Positions 37,144 to 46,751 of a stretch of 64,000 nucleotides of DNA are shown piece after piece. This stretch comes from Parvicella sp964387945 (GTDB lineage Bacteria > Bacteroidota > Bacteroidia > Flavobacteriales_D > Parvicellaceae). The translations under genes and the position numbers were made by a program. The stretch's first letter is position 1. Every line of letters begins with the position of its first letter. Under the pieces are notes generated by a model, which ran no database searches, was not told the DNA's origin, and worked only from the letters and a program-made list of their open reading frames with translations. The stretch covers positions 124,001 to 188,000 of the forward strand of contig CAYLYX010000002.1 in the NCBI GenBank assembly GCA_964387945.1, in the 5' to 3' direction.

Positions 37144-37656
37144 ATGAGTAAAGAGTATGTAATTCTTGTTGATGAAAAGGATCAGGAAGTCGGTTTAATG
37201 GAAAAAATGGAAGCCCATGAAAAGGCATTACTACATCGTGCATTTTCGGTATTTATTTTTGACGAGCAAGGCCGTTTTCTGCTGCAGAGAAGAGCGTTAG
37301 AAAAGTATCACTCTGGTGGATTGTGGACCAATGCTTGCTGTAGTCATCCAAGATCAGGAGAAACGACCAAGGAGGCTGCGATTAGAAGGTTAAGTGAGGA
37401 ATTGGGTTTTACTACAGATGTAGAAGAACAGTTTAGTTTTATTTACAAAAGTGAGCTAGATAAGGGGCTTACAGAACACGAATTGGACCATGTCTTTTTT
37501 GGTACTTACGTGGGAGAGATCAAACCCAACCCAGAAGAGGTGATGGACACAAAGTATGTAGCGCTTAACGAACTCAAGGAGGACATGCAAAGCCACCCTG
37601 AGCATTATACGGAATGGTTTAAGATTTGTTTCAACGAGGTGTTAGAAAACTTATAG
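37144..37656 (+). CDS. idi: Isopentenyl-diphosphate delta-isomerase, type 1
   Basis: This 170-residue Nudix-fold enzyme interconverts IPP and DMAPP in isoprenoid synthesis. Metal ligands H25 and H31, the catalytic cysteine C66 and H68 in WTNACCSHP, the Nudix helix GETTKEAAIRRLSEELGF (72-89) and E111/E113 in TEHELDH are present. It starts 9 bases after the M28 gene and ends at a strong terminator. Confidence 0.96.
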   Translation: MSKEYVILVDEKDQEVGLMEKMEAHEKALLHRAFSVFIFDEQGRFLLQRRALEKYHSGGLWTNACCSHPRSGETTKEAAIRRLSEELGFTTDVEEQFSFIYKSELDKGLTEHELDHVFFGTYVGEIKPNPEEVMDTKYVALNELKEDMQSHPEHYTEWFKICFNEVLENL

Positions 37657-37660
37657 CAAT

Positions 37661-37692
37661 AAAAAAGGCGGGAAATTCATCCCGCCTTTTTT
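37661..37692. terminator. Bidirectional intrinsic terminator
   Basis: Stem AAAAAAGGCGGGA pairs with TCCCGCCTTTTTT around a short loop. A U-run would follow in either direction, so it can end idi on the plus strand and the lipoprotein gene ending at 37713 on the minus strand. Confidence 0.9.
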
Positions 37693-37712
37693 ATTAATTA
37701 TCGTTGCTCTGA

Positions 37713-38684
37713 TTACATATCAAAGTAAACTGAGTATCCGTCAGAGAAGTTAGCTTGTCTAACGCTCATTCCGTTGATCGTCCAGTTAGTACCAGCATCT
37801 TCGTAATCACCGTCTTTTTCTCCTGTAACACCAAGTCCAGTGTTGATTTCTTCAGTGATATCTTCTTTATCCATATCTAATAGAGAAAGCGCTCCATCAC
37901 AATCGTAGAAGTAATCTAGAGAGATAGAAGAAAGAACATCACCTTCGTAAGAGAAGTATCCTGAAACTCTCAATCCATCGTATTCTTTGTCGTATCCGTC
38001 AGAACTTCCAACCAAAGAAGCCATTTCTGACTTAGTAGTAGATCCTAATTTGATTTTTCCGTTTTTAACGTTAGCTAAGAACAAATCAGAAAGATCTTTC
38101 TTCAAGTTGTAGAAATCTCCTACACAATCACCATCATAATCTCCTCCGATAGGCTCTTCGTAAGAAGGATCAATATAAAGAGAGTATCCATCTTCGTAGA
38201 TGCTGAAAGAAACTTCCATTCCAGCGTATGACCAATCGAAGTAAGTATCGCTATCAGACTCAGGATCACCTAACGTTTTCTTTAGGTAAGCCAATAATTC
38301 TTCAGAATCTTCCTTTGCTTCATCTTCTTTGTCATCATCGTAGAAAGTGTTACAAGAAACGCTAGAAAGCGCTCCGTCTTCCATTGAGAAGTTTACGTCA
38401 AAGTCATATCCTTTGAATTCTTTGTCGATAGAGATGTAATCTTCATCGTCAGAGTCGATGTCCATTACCTTCTTAACCTCGTCAGCATCAGAAACCTCTA
38501 ATACAAGGTCTCCTTTGTCAAAGGCGTCCATCATTTGTTTAACAATGGCATAGCCATTTTCTTCTGTTTTTTCTTCTCCTTTTTTGTCGGATTCGTCACT
38601 CTCTCCGCCTCCGCAGGATGTGAATGTTGCCATACTACCTGCCAAAAGCAATGTAGAAACTGTAAGTAATCTTAACTTTTTCAT
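37713..38684 (-). CDS. Acidic lipoprotein with two related domains (paralogue A)
   Basis: This 323-residue protein has a lipoprotein signal ending TSCGGG. It is very rich in aspartate and glutamate. The body contains two similar domains: both move through GALSS or DVLSS hydrophobic strands and a FYDDD or FYDCD segment, and end in a tryptophan-containing strand followed by EDGYSLYID or SDGYSVYFD. The second domain is clearly related to paralogue C (39723-40280). No known family is recognised. It ends opposite idi at a shared terminator. Confidence 0.8.
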   Translation of the reverse strand: MKKLRLLTVSTLLLAGSMATFTSCGGGESDESDKKGEEKTEENGYAIVKQMMDAFDKGDLVLEVSDADEVKKVMDIDSDDEDYISIDKEFKGYDFDVNFSMEDGALSSVSCNTFYDDDKEDEAKEDSEELLAYLKKTLGDPESDSDTYFDWSYAGMEVSFSIYEDGYSLYIDPSYEEPIGGDYDGDCVGDFYNLKKDLSDLFLANVKNGKIKLGSTTKSEMASLVGSSDGYDKEYDGLRVSGYFSYEGDVLSSISLDYFYDCDGALSLLDMDKEDITEEINTGLGVTGEKDGDYEDAGTNWTINGMSVRQANFSDGYSVYFDM

Positions 38685-38827
38685 TTTTATTTGATATTAA
38701 CTAGTATTTTTTGTGTCCGCACGAAAGTATTACATTTTTTTGTTTTAATAAAGCTAGCTTTGAGAAAAATGAACGATTCAACGGTAAATAGGTTTAATTA
38801 ATCCTATAAATTGACGAATTAATCCGT

Positions 38828-39682
38828 CTAAAGGATGAATTGAATCGTATAACCGTTGTGCACAACATCAAGTTGAATCTGGCCTTGGGGGTACGTCCAA
38901 AAGTACATGCCGTCCTTAATTTCTGGTTTCGAACCAAAAATGGCATTGAGCGCTGAGACGATGGATTTAGTATCAACCCATATTAACTTTTTGCTAACTG
39001 GACAATCGTATGTCAAAAATAGCTGATTTTGAGCAGCGCTTAGGGTAATACCATCAAACTTCTCAGGAGAAAGCGTGTCTAAAGAAAGCGTACCTTTGAG
39101 TTGACCCTTAATTGTGTTAGTTAGTGTTGATTCGGCTTTGTACCAATCTCCCACGCAAGATGTTTGAGCGGTATCAGTATTAACCGAAGAAATGACTAAG
39201 TCAACTCCTTCTTTTGGAAAAGTCTTTAGCTTAAAGGAGGTTTGATTACTCACCCATTTAGAAGCATTGATCGTTGATTGTATAGGGTTTCCCAGTAAAG
39301 CGGTAAGCGCTGGGTTGAGTTCATCGAATTGCGACTTCAGAAGAACCATTTGAGCAGAATCGGAGTAACTCGCATATTTAACCGCTTTTAATTGATTTCC
39401 TTCAAAATAGAAATTACGAAGAAGCACAGTATTTTCTAAGGTCAACGAATCGGAATAATTTGATACTAAATCGCCTATTTGAAATGATGCTTTAACATCC
39501 TCGTAGTTTGTTGTTTCAAGTTCATTCCGATTAAAATAATCCGAAACAAACAAAAGATGATCATTTAGCGTGACGAGTTCTGGAGCTTTAGCTTCGGTAG
39601 AGCTTGTCTCTTCTGCGCTTTCGTTGGATGAACAAGAAGCGAAACAAAGTAAAGATAGAAGTATGATAAAGCAACGAGTCAT
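38828..39682 (-). CDS. Lipoprotein with two related domains (paralogue B)
   Basis: The ATG at 39682 (an alternative lies at 39691) yields a lipoprotein signal (CFIILLSLLCFASC). The 284-residue protein has the same two-domain plan as paralogue A: a first domain ending SFKLKTFPKEGVDLVIS and a second that begins SCVGDWY and ends YFWTYPQGQIQLDVV then NGYTIQFIL. Similarity to its neighbours is low but follows the same order of landmarks. The gene lies between paralogues A and C on the same strand. Function is unknown. Confidence 0.78.
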   Translation of the reverse strand: MTRCFIILLSLLCFASCSSNESAEETSSTEAKAPELVTLNDHLLFVSDYFNRNELETTNYEDVKASFQIGDLVSNYSDSLTLENTVLLRNFYFEGNQLKAVKYASYSDSAQMVLLKSQFDELNPALTALLGNPIQSTINASKWVSNQTSFKLKTFPKEGVDLVISSVNTDTAQTSCVGDWYKAESTLTNTIKGQLKGTLSLDTLSPEKFDGITLSAAQNQLFLTYDCPVSKKLIWVDTKSIVSALNAIFGSKPEIKDGMYFWTYPQGQIQLDVVHNGYTIQFIL

Positions 39683-39722
39683 AAGCAACATTCGGGGAGC
39701 TAAGATATAAAGGAAGTATGAA

Positions 39723-40280
39723 TTAGAGTTTGGCATCCAAATAAATACCATAACCATCTTCGAAATTGGCTAGACGAACAGTTGTTTCATTCCATTCCCA
39801 AATAATGTTGTTTTCAGCTTCAACACCTTCAATGTTGAGGGCAGAAGTAAGGCTGTTGTTCATAATGGATTGGTCTACCGCAATCATTTCAAGCGCAGCG
39901 TCACAGTGATAAAAACAATCTAACGCAATGGATTGAAGTACTTCATTTTCATAAGAATAGAATGCCGTAAGGTTTAATCCGTTGTAATCGCGCTCAAAAC
40001 CATCTGCATTTCCAGTCAGCTCTTCCATTTCTGTACGGGTGGTTTTTCCAAGAATAATGGATTCGTTTTTGAAGGGTTTAATGATCAGTTTGATGACATC
40101 CTCCTGCATGACAACGTAGTCTCCAATGCACTCATCATAAACAATTTCGTCTACTTCTGACTCTTCGTTATCTGATGCAGAAGAGGCGTCATCGCTTGTG
40201 TCTGCTCCCTCTGAGGAGCAGGAGCTTAGCGCTAAACCTGTGAACAGCAATAAATAGGTGAATTTGTACAGAACTTTCAT
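39723..40280 (-). CDS. Small acidic lipoprotein (paralogue C, one domain)
   Basis: This 185-residue protein has a lipoprotein signal ending LSSCSS and an acidic spacer, then a single domain that aligns with the C-terminal domain of paralogue A: CIGDYV with CVGDFY, LGKTTRTEM with LGSTTKSEM, CFYHCDAAL with YFYDCDGAL, and ANFEDGYGIYLD with ANFSDGYSVYFD. It is the first of the three-gene tandem on the minus strand. Function is unknown. Confidence 0.8.
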   Translation of the reverse strand: MKVLYKFTYLLLFTGLALSSCSSEGADTSDDASSASDNEESEVDEIVYDECIGDYVVMQEDVIKLIIKPFKNESIILGKTTRTEMEELTGNADGFERDYNGLNLTAFYSYENEVLQSIALDCFYHCDAALEMIAVDQSIMNNSLTSALNIEGVEAENNIIWEWNETTVRLANFEDGYGIYLDAKL

Positions 40281-40372
40281 CTCAATATTCTAAAAATTGT
40301 GAAGGTAAAAATAGAGATTTAGGCATTACCAACTACGTTGTGGATATGAGTTTATAACAACTTAACGCAGCA

Positions 40373-42811
40373 TCAAAAGAGAATTTTGTACTGAGCAATG
40401 GGTAAGAAGCCCGTTTGATAGCGGGTTTCGATTTGCTCCGTTGAGGAGTTGTACACTTGTTGAAAGATGTTCTTATGGTTCGTCAAGTTTTGGAAGTTAA
40501 CGCTCCACTCTTGTGTAATTTTTTGTCCGTTGCGTTTATAACCTATTTTCAGGTCGGTTCTGAAGTAGTCTTTGTATTGATCCTGGTAGGCGTTGTCAAA
40601 ATCGTAAACCGCTTCTCCTGCAGCCTGGCTTGCTTCCAAATCAACAGGAATATAGCGTTGACCACCGTTTAATGTCCATTTAAAATCAACCACGAAAGTG
40701 TTTTTAGCTTTTGCATTTTCCTTCTTAGTAAACAACTGAAACTCTTTACCAATTAAAAAGTTGGTCGTGTAATTGCCATTGAAAGCCGTATTTCGCTCCA
40801 CACCATCGCTTCCTTTATACTTCGACTGGTACAGTGACCCAGTAAACAAATAATAAAACCCTTCATGTAAAAATCGTTCTACGGTAAGTTCAATTCCATA
40901 GTTATAACCTGTTCCTTGATTAACTAAGGTATCTGGAAAAACGAGATCAAAATTGGCACCATAGTTCAAAGTACTGTAAAAAGAATTGACGATTTCTACA
41001 GGAGCATTGTCAATGAGTTGATAGTAGACCTCTGTTTTTAATCTAGAACGAGCCCCAAGACTTTGGTCATAACCAACTACAAAGTGATTACTTCTAATCA
41101 TTTCAAGGTTTCGGTTGGGAATTACTGGCTGTCCATCATCGCCCAAAATGGCGTCACCGTTGTCATCTGATAATTGGCGAAAGAATAGTCGGCTAGGTGG
41201 AAGCTGATTGTGCATTCCATAAGCCAAAGATATAGCAGACTTCTTACCTATTTTATATTTCAAACCAATTCGAGGCTCCACCGCAAAAGTGTTGTTCAGA
41301 AAAAAGTATTGGCCATGCAACCCCGTATTTAGCGTTGTCTTTTCATTAATTCTAAATTGCCACTGCGCGAAGGGTTGTACGAAGTAAGTCGCACCGTCAT
41401 TATTTGTGATGTTGTACCAGTAATCAGGTGTAACTACCGTGTCAAAAGTGGGTGGAACCAAGACTGTATCTGGTCTGATGTGCACGCTATCTTTGAGGTT
41501 GTAGTATCTTCTCTGGCTGTAAACGCCTGCTTTAATAAGGTGTCGCGAGCTAATTTTGTGCTGTAAAGTGATGTTTAACGTTTGTTTTCCTTCTAGCGAG
41601 GTATTGCGATAAAAAGGGTGATAAGTATTTGTGAATGAGTTAAGCGTGTCGTTGCTAATTTCATTAAATGTTCCATCAATCGAAAAGCTGGTTTTGATGA
41701 AGGAGTTACCGTTCATTCTAAAGGTGTTTGAGATCCCTGCTGCACCAATATTTGAAGTAAAGATGAGGTCTTCTCCATTTTCAGCATAGAGGTTGGGGTC
41801 TTCGTTTTCACTGTCGAGAAACTTAACTTTGGACAATCCTCCAATTCCCCAAATGGTGAATTTACCCCTGCTGTTTGGAAGGTTGACCTTAAAAGAAACA
41901 TCTTGGTAGTCTGGCACAGATGTGCCTGTTCCAAAGTTAATACCCATTAGTTGGAAGATTTGGAGTGTGGAATACCGATAACTAACCAGATAGGACGAAA
42001 ACTTCTTTTTGCTGATAGGACCTTCAGCCATGAATTCCAGCCCATTGAAGCCTAACTGTCCCAAAAACTCATGCTTTTGGTTGTTTCCAGAACGCATTTT
42101 AAGATCAAAAACACCAGCCAGTGCATTTCCGTATTCAGCAGGAAAAGCCCCAGTCATGAAGTCACTATTGTCTAGTACGTTGTTATTAAGAATACTTACA
42201 GGACCGCCTGTAGTTCCATTAAGTGCAAAGTGATTGGGATTGGGAATATCAATATCTTCAAACCTGTACAGCACTCCCGTTGGGCTGTTTCCTCTTATAA
42301 CGATATCATTTCTACTGTCATCTGCTCCTTGAACACCCGCAAAGTTTTGTGCCATACGCGCAACATCATTCAAACTACCAGCATAGCGCATACTTTCCTC
42401 AATAGAGAATGTTCTCGCACTTACTGTGGTCATTTCGTTTTGAGCTTTCTCCTTTTTGTTATCAGCCTCCACTTTTACTTCCTCCATCACAATGCTTTCC
42501 CTAAGCTCTAAGTTCAAAATTAATTCTTTACCAGATGTGAGCTCGAGATTGGTCAATACAGAGGGTTCATACCCAACATAGGAAACACGAATATTTATCC
42601 TACCTACTGGAACATCTTTGATGGTAAAGTTGCCGTTTACATCTGTTGCTGCACCAAATGGAGACTCCAGGTTTGTAACCAAAATGTTTGCACCAATCAA
42701 TGGGCTTTTGGTGTCTGTGTCTATAATTGTTCCTCTAATGTTCTGCGTGATCTGAGCAACAGAAGCATGTGCTAAGATGAAGAAAAGGGATAACAGCGTA
42801 AAGCGTTTCAT
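40373..42811 (-). CDS. TonB-dependent receptor with CarboxypepD_reg N-domain
   Basis: The ATG at 42811 gives a clean signal peptide (FTLLSLFFILAHASVAQ); the longer frame to 42922 is not preferred. The 812-residue protein has a carboxypeptidase-regulatory-like domain (ITQNIRGTIIDTDTKSPLIG, about 20-105), a plug (NDIVIRGNSPTGVLYRFEDIDIP) and an outer-membrane barrel ending YKILF. It imports an unknown ligand. A near-match -7 (TTTCTTTG, minus strand, 42832-42839) lies about 20 bases upstream. The adjacent membrane LytTR regulator is a likely controller. Confidence 0.92.
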   Translation of the reverse strand: MKRFTLLSLFFILAHASVAQITQNIRGTIIDTDTKSPLIGANILVTNLESPFGAATDVNGNFTIKDVPVGRINIRVSYVGYEPSVLTNLELTSGKELILNLELRESIVMEEVKVEADNKKEKAQNEMTTVSARTFSIEESMRYAGSLNDVARMAQNFAGVQGADDSRNDIVIRGNSPTGVLYRFEDIDIPNPNHFALNGTTGGPVSILNNNVLDNSDFMTGAFPAEYGNALAGVFDLKMRSGNNQKHEFLGQLGFNGLEFMAEGPISKKKFSSYLVSYRYSTLQIFQLMGINFGTGTSVPDYQDVSFKVNLPNSRGKFTIWGIGGLSKVKFLDSENEDPNLYAENGEDLIFTSNIGAAGISNTFRMNGNSFIKTSFSIDGTFNEISNDTLNSFTNTYHPFYRNTSLEGKQTLNITLQHKISSRHLIKAGVYSQRRYYNLKDSVHIRPDTVLVPPTFDTVVTPDYWYNITNNDGATYFVQPFAQWQFRINEKTTLNTGLHGQYFFLNNTFAVEPRIGLKYKIGKKSAISLAYGMHNQLPPSRLFFRQLSDDNGDAILGDDGQPVIPNRNLEMIRSNHFVVGYDQSLGARSRLKTEVYYQLIDNAPVEIVNSFYSTLNYGANFDLVFPDTLVNQGTGYNYGIELTVERFLHEGFYYLFTGSLYQSKYKGSDGVERNTAFNGNYTTNFLIGKEFQLFTKKENAKAKNTFVVDFKWTLNGGQRYIPVDLEASQAAGEAVYDFDNAYQDQYKDYFRTDLKIGYKRNGQKITQEWSVNFQNLTNHKNIFQQVYNSSTEQIETRYQTGFLPIAQYKILF

Positions 42812-42942
42812 TTCAATAATTTTTGTCTGTACAAAGAAAGAATGATTTTTAGTTAGGAATCTATTTTTGGTAGGAATGAAAGGGTTTTGTGATGTTTGAC
42901 AAGGCAAAATTATGACGGACAAGGCATTTGTTACGATTGGTA

Positions 42943-43809
42943 TTATTGATAGTACTGATCAAAGGTTTCAATGTTTGCTCGAGAAACAGGTATAGTTTTA
43001 TCATCAAAGTGCTGAAGCGACAATTGATATCCCTGAGCATTTCCAGTCACTTTCTGGACTTTGTTGAGGTTAACTAAAAAACTACGATGCGTTTTGAGTA
43101 TGGTATTGGAAGGTAGCGTTTCGGCAAATGAAGCCAGTGCAGAGCGGAAAGTTACCTTCTTGACGACATCAGCTTCTAGATAATAAATGTCACAGTAGTT
43201 TCCAACGCTTTCTATAAAAAGAAGGTCGCCCAACGGAAGTTCAAGGATTTCGTATTTGCCATTTCCTTTTAATTTGTAAATAGTTTCTCTTCGCTCCTGT
43301 TTTTTGGTGTTGATCACCTCATTTACAGAAGCTGCTTTTTCCATGATTTTGTTTTGATGAAAGTATAGATAAAAAGTAACGACTACGATCATCGGAATGA
43401 CGCCAACAATGAAAGTGGCTAGAATGACTTTTATTAACGTGGAAAGATCGAACGCAGTGTTGGGATAGAAAACCTCTCTTCCTACAAAGAAATTCACAAG
43501 AGCGATTGAAAGAAGAATGCTAAAAAGCATCAAGATTTCTTTTCCTACCGTCCAAGAAGCGGTATCAAACATTTTAGGAAACATTCTCGTCAAAACATTC
43601 GTAAAGAAAAATGAGACAACGAATGTTATGCTGGCAAAAAGCATGGAGTCTTTGAACGTGTAGGAAACTGCTTCTGCGAAGAATAAGGTGGGTTTGAATA
43701 CGTATAGAATGAAAAACACAACCAGAGCCACCGTCACGTTAATGATTGTAGATTTACGGTAGCCATCTTCGATAATGGAAGGATAAGGTTTAGAAAAATA
43801 ACTTAACAC
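42943..43809 (-). CDS. Membrane-anchored LytTR regulator
   Basis: This 288-residue protein has four hydrophobic helices in the first 165 residues and a LytTR DNA-binding domain at the C-terminus (LLFIESVGNYCDIYYLE, TILKTHRSFLVNL). There is no receiver domain, so signal reception must occur in the membrane part. The start is GTG; a near-match -7 (TACTTTTA, minus strand, 43814-43821) ends only 4 bases before it. It lies 131 bases upstream of the TonB receptor gene in the same direction. Confidence 0.88.
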   Translation of the reverse strand: MLSYFSKPYPSIIEDGYRKSTIINVTVALVVFFILYVFKPTLFFAEAVSYTFKDSMLFASITFVVSFFFTNVLTRMFPKMFDTASWTVGKEILMLFSILLSIALVNFFVGREVFYPNTAFDLSTLIKVILATFIVGVIPMIVVVTFYLYFHQNKIMEKAASVNEVINTKKQERRETIYKLKGNGKYEILELPLGDLLFIESVGNYCDIYYLEADVVKKVTFRSALASFAETLPSNTILKTHRSFLVNLNKVQKVTGNAQGYQLSLQHFDDKTIPVSRANIETFDQYYQ

Positions 43810-43855
43810 GCACTAAAAGTAAGAATATTGTACTTTAGCTATACAATACAATTTT

Positions 43856-44833
43856 ATGAAAATAGGAATACTTGGAGGTGGTTCTTGGGCTACTGCAATT
43901 GCGAAAATATTAACAGACAACGGAGCTAAAATAAATTGGTGGGTACGAAACGCTGATCAAGCTAAGCATATTGTGAAGCATAAACATAACCCAAGGTATT
44001 TGAGGTCGGTGGAGTTTTTGGATGGTGAGTTGGAGGTGATGACGGATTTGGATGACTTTATTTCGTCAACAGAGGTGATCATTGTAGCAACTCCCTCTGC
44101 ATTTATTCACAATGTATTGGAAGACAAAAAACTGGACGGACATAAAATTGTTTCTGCAGTGAAAGGAATTATTCCTGATTTTAATTTAATTCCTGCGCAC
44201 TACTTTTCCGAGAAGCACCACATTCCAATGTCTGATATTGCAATCATTAGTGGACCGTGTCATGCAGAGGAAGTAGCAATGGAAAAGCTGTCATACCTAA
44301 CAATTGCAAGCGAGGATGAAGCACTAGCAAAATTGATTGCTGATCAAATGGATGGACGGTACATTAGATGTAGTGTTTCGGATGATTTGGTGGGCACGGA
44401 GATTTCGGCTGTTTTAAAAAATGTGTATGCATTGGCATGTGGTGTTGCACATGGCTTAGGTTATGGCGATAATTATATGGCGGTGTTGGTGAGTAATGCC
44501 ATCCAGGAGATCGAGTCCTTCATCGATCACGCCTACCCGTTGCATAGGGACGTAAAGCAGTCCGCCTATTTAGGAGACCTGTTAGTAACAGCATATTCTC
44601 TTCATAGCCGTAATCGGAGATTTGGGAACTTATTAGGGAAGGGTTATTCATTAAATGCGGTAAAACAGGAAATGAATATGGTGGCAGAAGGTTATTATGC
44701 AGCGGCATGTATTAATGAACTAGCCGCTCAACATAATATTGAATTGACGATTGCAAACACGGTTTATGAAATGTTGTATCAACAGGTTCCGCCAAAGACT
44801 GCTTTCAAAGAATTGAGCAAAAAAATGTACTAA
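43856..44833 (+). CDS. gpsA: NAD(P)H-dependent glycerol-3-phosphate dehydrogenase
   Basis: This 325-residue enzyme reduces dihydroxyacetone phosphate to sn-glycerol-3-phosphate, the backbone of phospholipids. The Rossmann glycine motif is at residues 6-12 (LGGGSWA), with GPCHAEE and the catalytic lysine in EISAVLKNVYALACG. It diverges from the LytTR gene with a 46-base gap. A near-match -7 (TACTTTAG, 43831-43838) lies 17 bases upstream of the ATG. Confidence 0.96.
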   Translation: MKIGILGGGSWATAIAKILTDNGAKINWWVRNADQAKHIVKHKHNPRYLRSVEFLDGELEVMTDLDDFISSTEVIIVATPSAFIHNVLEDKKLDGHKIVSAVKGIIPDFNLIPAHYFSEKHHIPMSDIAIISGPCHAEEVAMEKLSYLTIASEDEALAKLIADQMDGRYIRCSVSDDLVGTEISAVLKNVYALACGVAHGLGYGDNYMAVLVSNAIQEIESFIDHAYPLHRDVKQSAYLGDLLVTAYSLHSRNRRFGNLLGKGYSLNAVKQEMNMVAEGYYAAACINELAAQHNIELTIANTVYEMLYQQVPPKTAFKELSKKMY

Positions 44834-44984
44834 AGATAGGTTGTTTTGTTTTTTGGCCTATAATCTGCTGTAAATCAGAACAAAACAAAAAACTTTATCA
44901 ATCGGCTCGATTTCAAACGTTCTCCAAAATTAAAGGGTGCAATACTACCGAAGGCTTAAAACGTCTTAAATCGCCTAAAAAAGC

Positions 44985-45812
44985 TTATTTATTCCTAAAT
45001 TTCTTTATAAACGTAATTAATCGGTTAGGAAGTATCTTATTCGCCAAATTGACCGTTTTATTGTAGCGTGTCATCGATTTGCTATCGATTCCTTTTCTTT
45101 CAGCAAAAGTTGTTGTAACTCTACCACGATCTTTTCCTTGAACCTCTTCTTCAGGACGAGTTTCGGTGTAATAATAAAGCGCTAACGATTTTCTGCTTCT
45201 ACCCTCAGGGCAAGTCAGTGGGTCAGGGTGACCGTGCCAGGAGTCTCCAGTAGTAGAAAACATGGCCATTCGGTTAAAGACAGGTAGGATCTTAACCGCT
45301 GATTTACTCATGTCTTTCTCCCAGAGCTCAAAATGACCTCCATAAGACTCGTCCCAATCCTTGTTAAGATAAATCAACAAATTTAATCGCCTGTGTAGAT
45401 CAAGTTTTCTGTGTTTATGAAAGTCAACGTGTATTTTTAAAAAACCGCCTGGTTTGATTTGGTGAAAGCCTCCCCCTTCATAATGAGGATCAGCCAGCAG
45501 CGGTTCTTTGATGCCGGTCAATTTATTGAGAAAATCCCTAAACTCTTGCGAATTCAGAAATTCAATCAGTTTTTTTGTGTTCGGACCAAAGAGCTCATCT
45601 CCTTTTGTGGCGTGCTTGTCTTCGTTGGGGTTTTTATAATAAATTTGATCCGGTTTTTTATCCAAATCAGGGAACTCTTCCAAGACTTTATTTAGTAAAT
45701 CTTCATCGATAAAATCATCGATTGTACCATTAGGAAAAGGGTGCGCATTTTGATATTGATCCGCATACTTTTCTAGCAAATTTTCAAGGCTTCCGTGTTT
45801 TTCGTTTAGCAT
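44985..45812 (-). CDS. 2OG-Fe(II) oxygenase
   Basis: This 275-residue protein has a double-stranded beta-helix with the iron ligands H128-x-D130 (KIHVDFH) and H193 in SWHGHP, and R207 in a RKSLALYYYT strand that would hold 2-oxoglutarate. The arrangement resembles prolyl-hydroxylase-like oxygenases. It is coupled to a methyltransferase 6 bases upstream in the same direction and lies downstream of mnmG. Its substrate is unknown; the pair may modify a surface glycan or a small molecule. Confidence 0.87.
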   Translation of the reverse strand: MLNEKHGSLENLLEKYADQYQNAHPFPNGTIDDFIDEDLLNKVLEEFPDLDKKPDQIYYKNPNEDKHATKGDELFGPNTKKLIEFLNSQEFRDFLNKLTGIKEPLLADPHYEGGGFHQIKPGGFLKIHVDFHKHRKLDLHRRLNLLIYLNKDWDESYGGHFELWEKDMSKSAVKILPVFNRMAMFSTTGDSWHGHPDPLTCPEGRSRKSLALYYYTETRPEEEVQGKDRGRVTTTFAERKGIDSKSMTRYNKTVNLANKILPNRLITFIKKFRNK

Positions 45813-45818
45813 GATAAG

Positions 45819-46718
45819 TTAATTCTTAGATTTTTTAATAACGTAAATTTGGCTGGAATAGGTTCCGTTTTTTGCCTTGAAGTTAGAGACTAGGCCAAAC
45901 CAAAATCCTTTGATCAAATTTACAAAACTAAATCCAGAGTTGCCCGATTTATACTTCTCACTTTCTAGGCTTATCCAGAACGCATCAAACTTCATGGGAA
46001 TCATCTCGACCACATCAAAACCTTCTTTAGCAAAAAGCAGCTTGATGTCGGATGGTGTGAAGTGATATAAGTGGATTGGCAGATCGTATGCTGACCAGAA
46101 TTCTTTATATTTCTTAGCATCGGGCGAACTACAGTTTGGCACTGCTATAAAGAGTGTTCCATTGTCTGAGAGAATACGTTTAAACTGACGAATATCTTGC
46201 TTCAAATTATATAAATGTTCTAATACGTGCCAAAGTGTAATCGTGTCAAAGGAGCCATCAGGTATGGTGCTAACCTCATCGGGTGTGCGCATTTCGATGT
46301 TGGATTTGTTGATAGCCAACTGCCTCGCATTATCGTCAGGCTCTACACCTTTTACTTGCCATCCTTTTTCTTTAACGTAGTTGAGAAAGACGCCCGAACC
46401 CGCTCCAAAATCAAGCAGGGTTTGTTGGCTGGAGTAGCGATTAATAAGCTTATGCTTTTGCGCTAAGGTTCTTTTTCGCACCACGTGAAAAAGAAAGTTA
46501 ACGAGGCCTTTTTTTGTCTCTGTGTGGGAAATGTAGTTCTCTGTATCGTAGTACTCCCCTATCTCGTTTTCATCGGGCAATGGGTTCGTAAAACGAAAGC
46601 CGCAGCCACCACACTGGTCAATGGAGAAGGAAGTATTGTTGATCCTGAAGTTCTTGGATTCTAGGAAGTGGTTGATGTCAGTTCCTTCACAAATCGGACA
46701 TGCTTTACGTTGAATCAT
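45819..46718 (-). CDS. Zinc-ribbon class I SAM methyltransferase
   Basis: This 299-residue protein has an N-terminal four-cysteine zinc knuckle (C7, C10, C36, C39: CPIC and CGGC) followed by a SAM-binding core (LLDFGAGSGVF, 101-111) and HVLEHLYN. The family resembles sugar C-methyltransferase and class I methyltransferases with the same knuckle. It is followed 6 bases later by the oxygenase. It starts 31 bases after mnmG, with a parS-like site between. Confidence 0.88.
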   Translation of the reverse strand: MIQRKACPICEGTDINHFLESKNFRINNTSFSIDQCGGCGFRFTNPLPDENEIGEYYDTENYISHTETKKGLVNFLFHVVRKRTLAQKHKLINRYSSQQTLLDFGAGSGVFLNYVKEKGWQVKGVEPDDNARQLAINKSNIEMRTPDEVSTIPDGSFDTITLWHVLEHLYNLKQDIRQFKRILSDNGTLFIAVPNCSSPDAKKYKEFWSAYDLPIHLYHFTPSDIKLLFAKEGFDVVEMIPMKFDAFWISLESEKYKSGNSGFSFVNLIKGFWFGLVSNFKAKNGTYSSQIYVIKKSKN

Positions 46719-46735
46719 AATTCCTTTTTTTACGA

Positions 46736-46751
46736 TGTTCCACGTGGAACT
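46736..46751. promoter_or_regulatory. parS-like palindrome TGTTCCACGTGGAACT
   Basis: Fifteen of 16 bases form a perfect palindrome around CACGTG and match the ParB-binding consensus TGTTNCACGTGNAACA, with only the last base differing. It overlaps the mnmG stop codon by two bases. It pairs with a perfect site 1.9 kb away. Confidence 0.75.

Noticed and set aside
44834..44984. T-rich hairpin after gpsA
   Set aside because: The TTGTTTTGTT/AACAAAACAA pairing has a long loop and no clear U-run; too weak to call a terminator.
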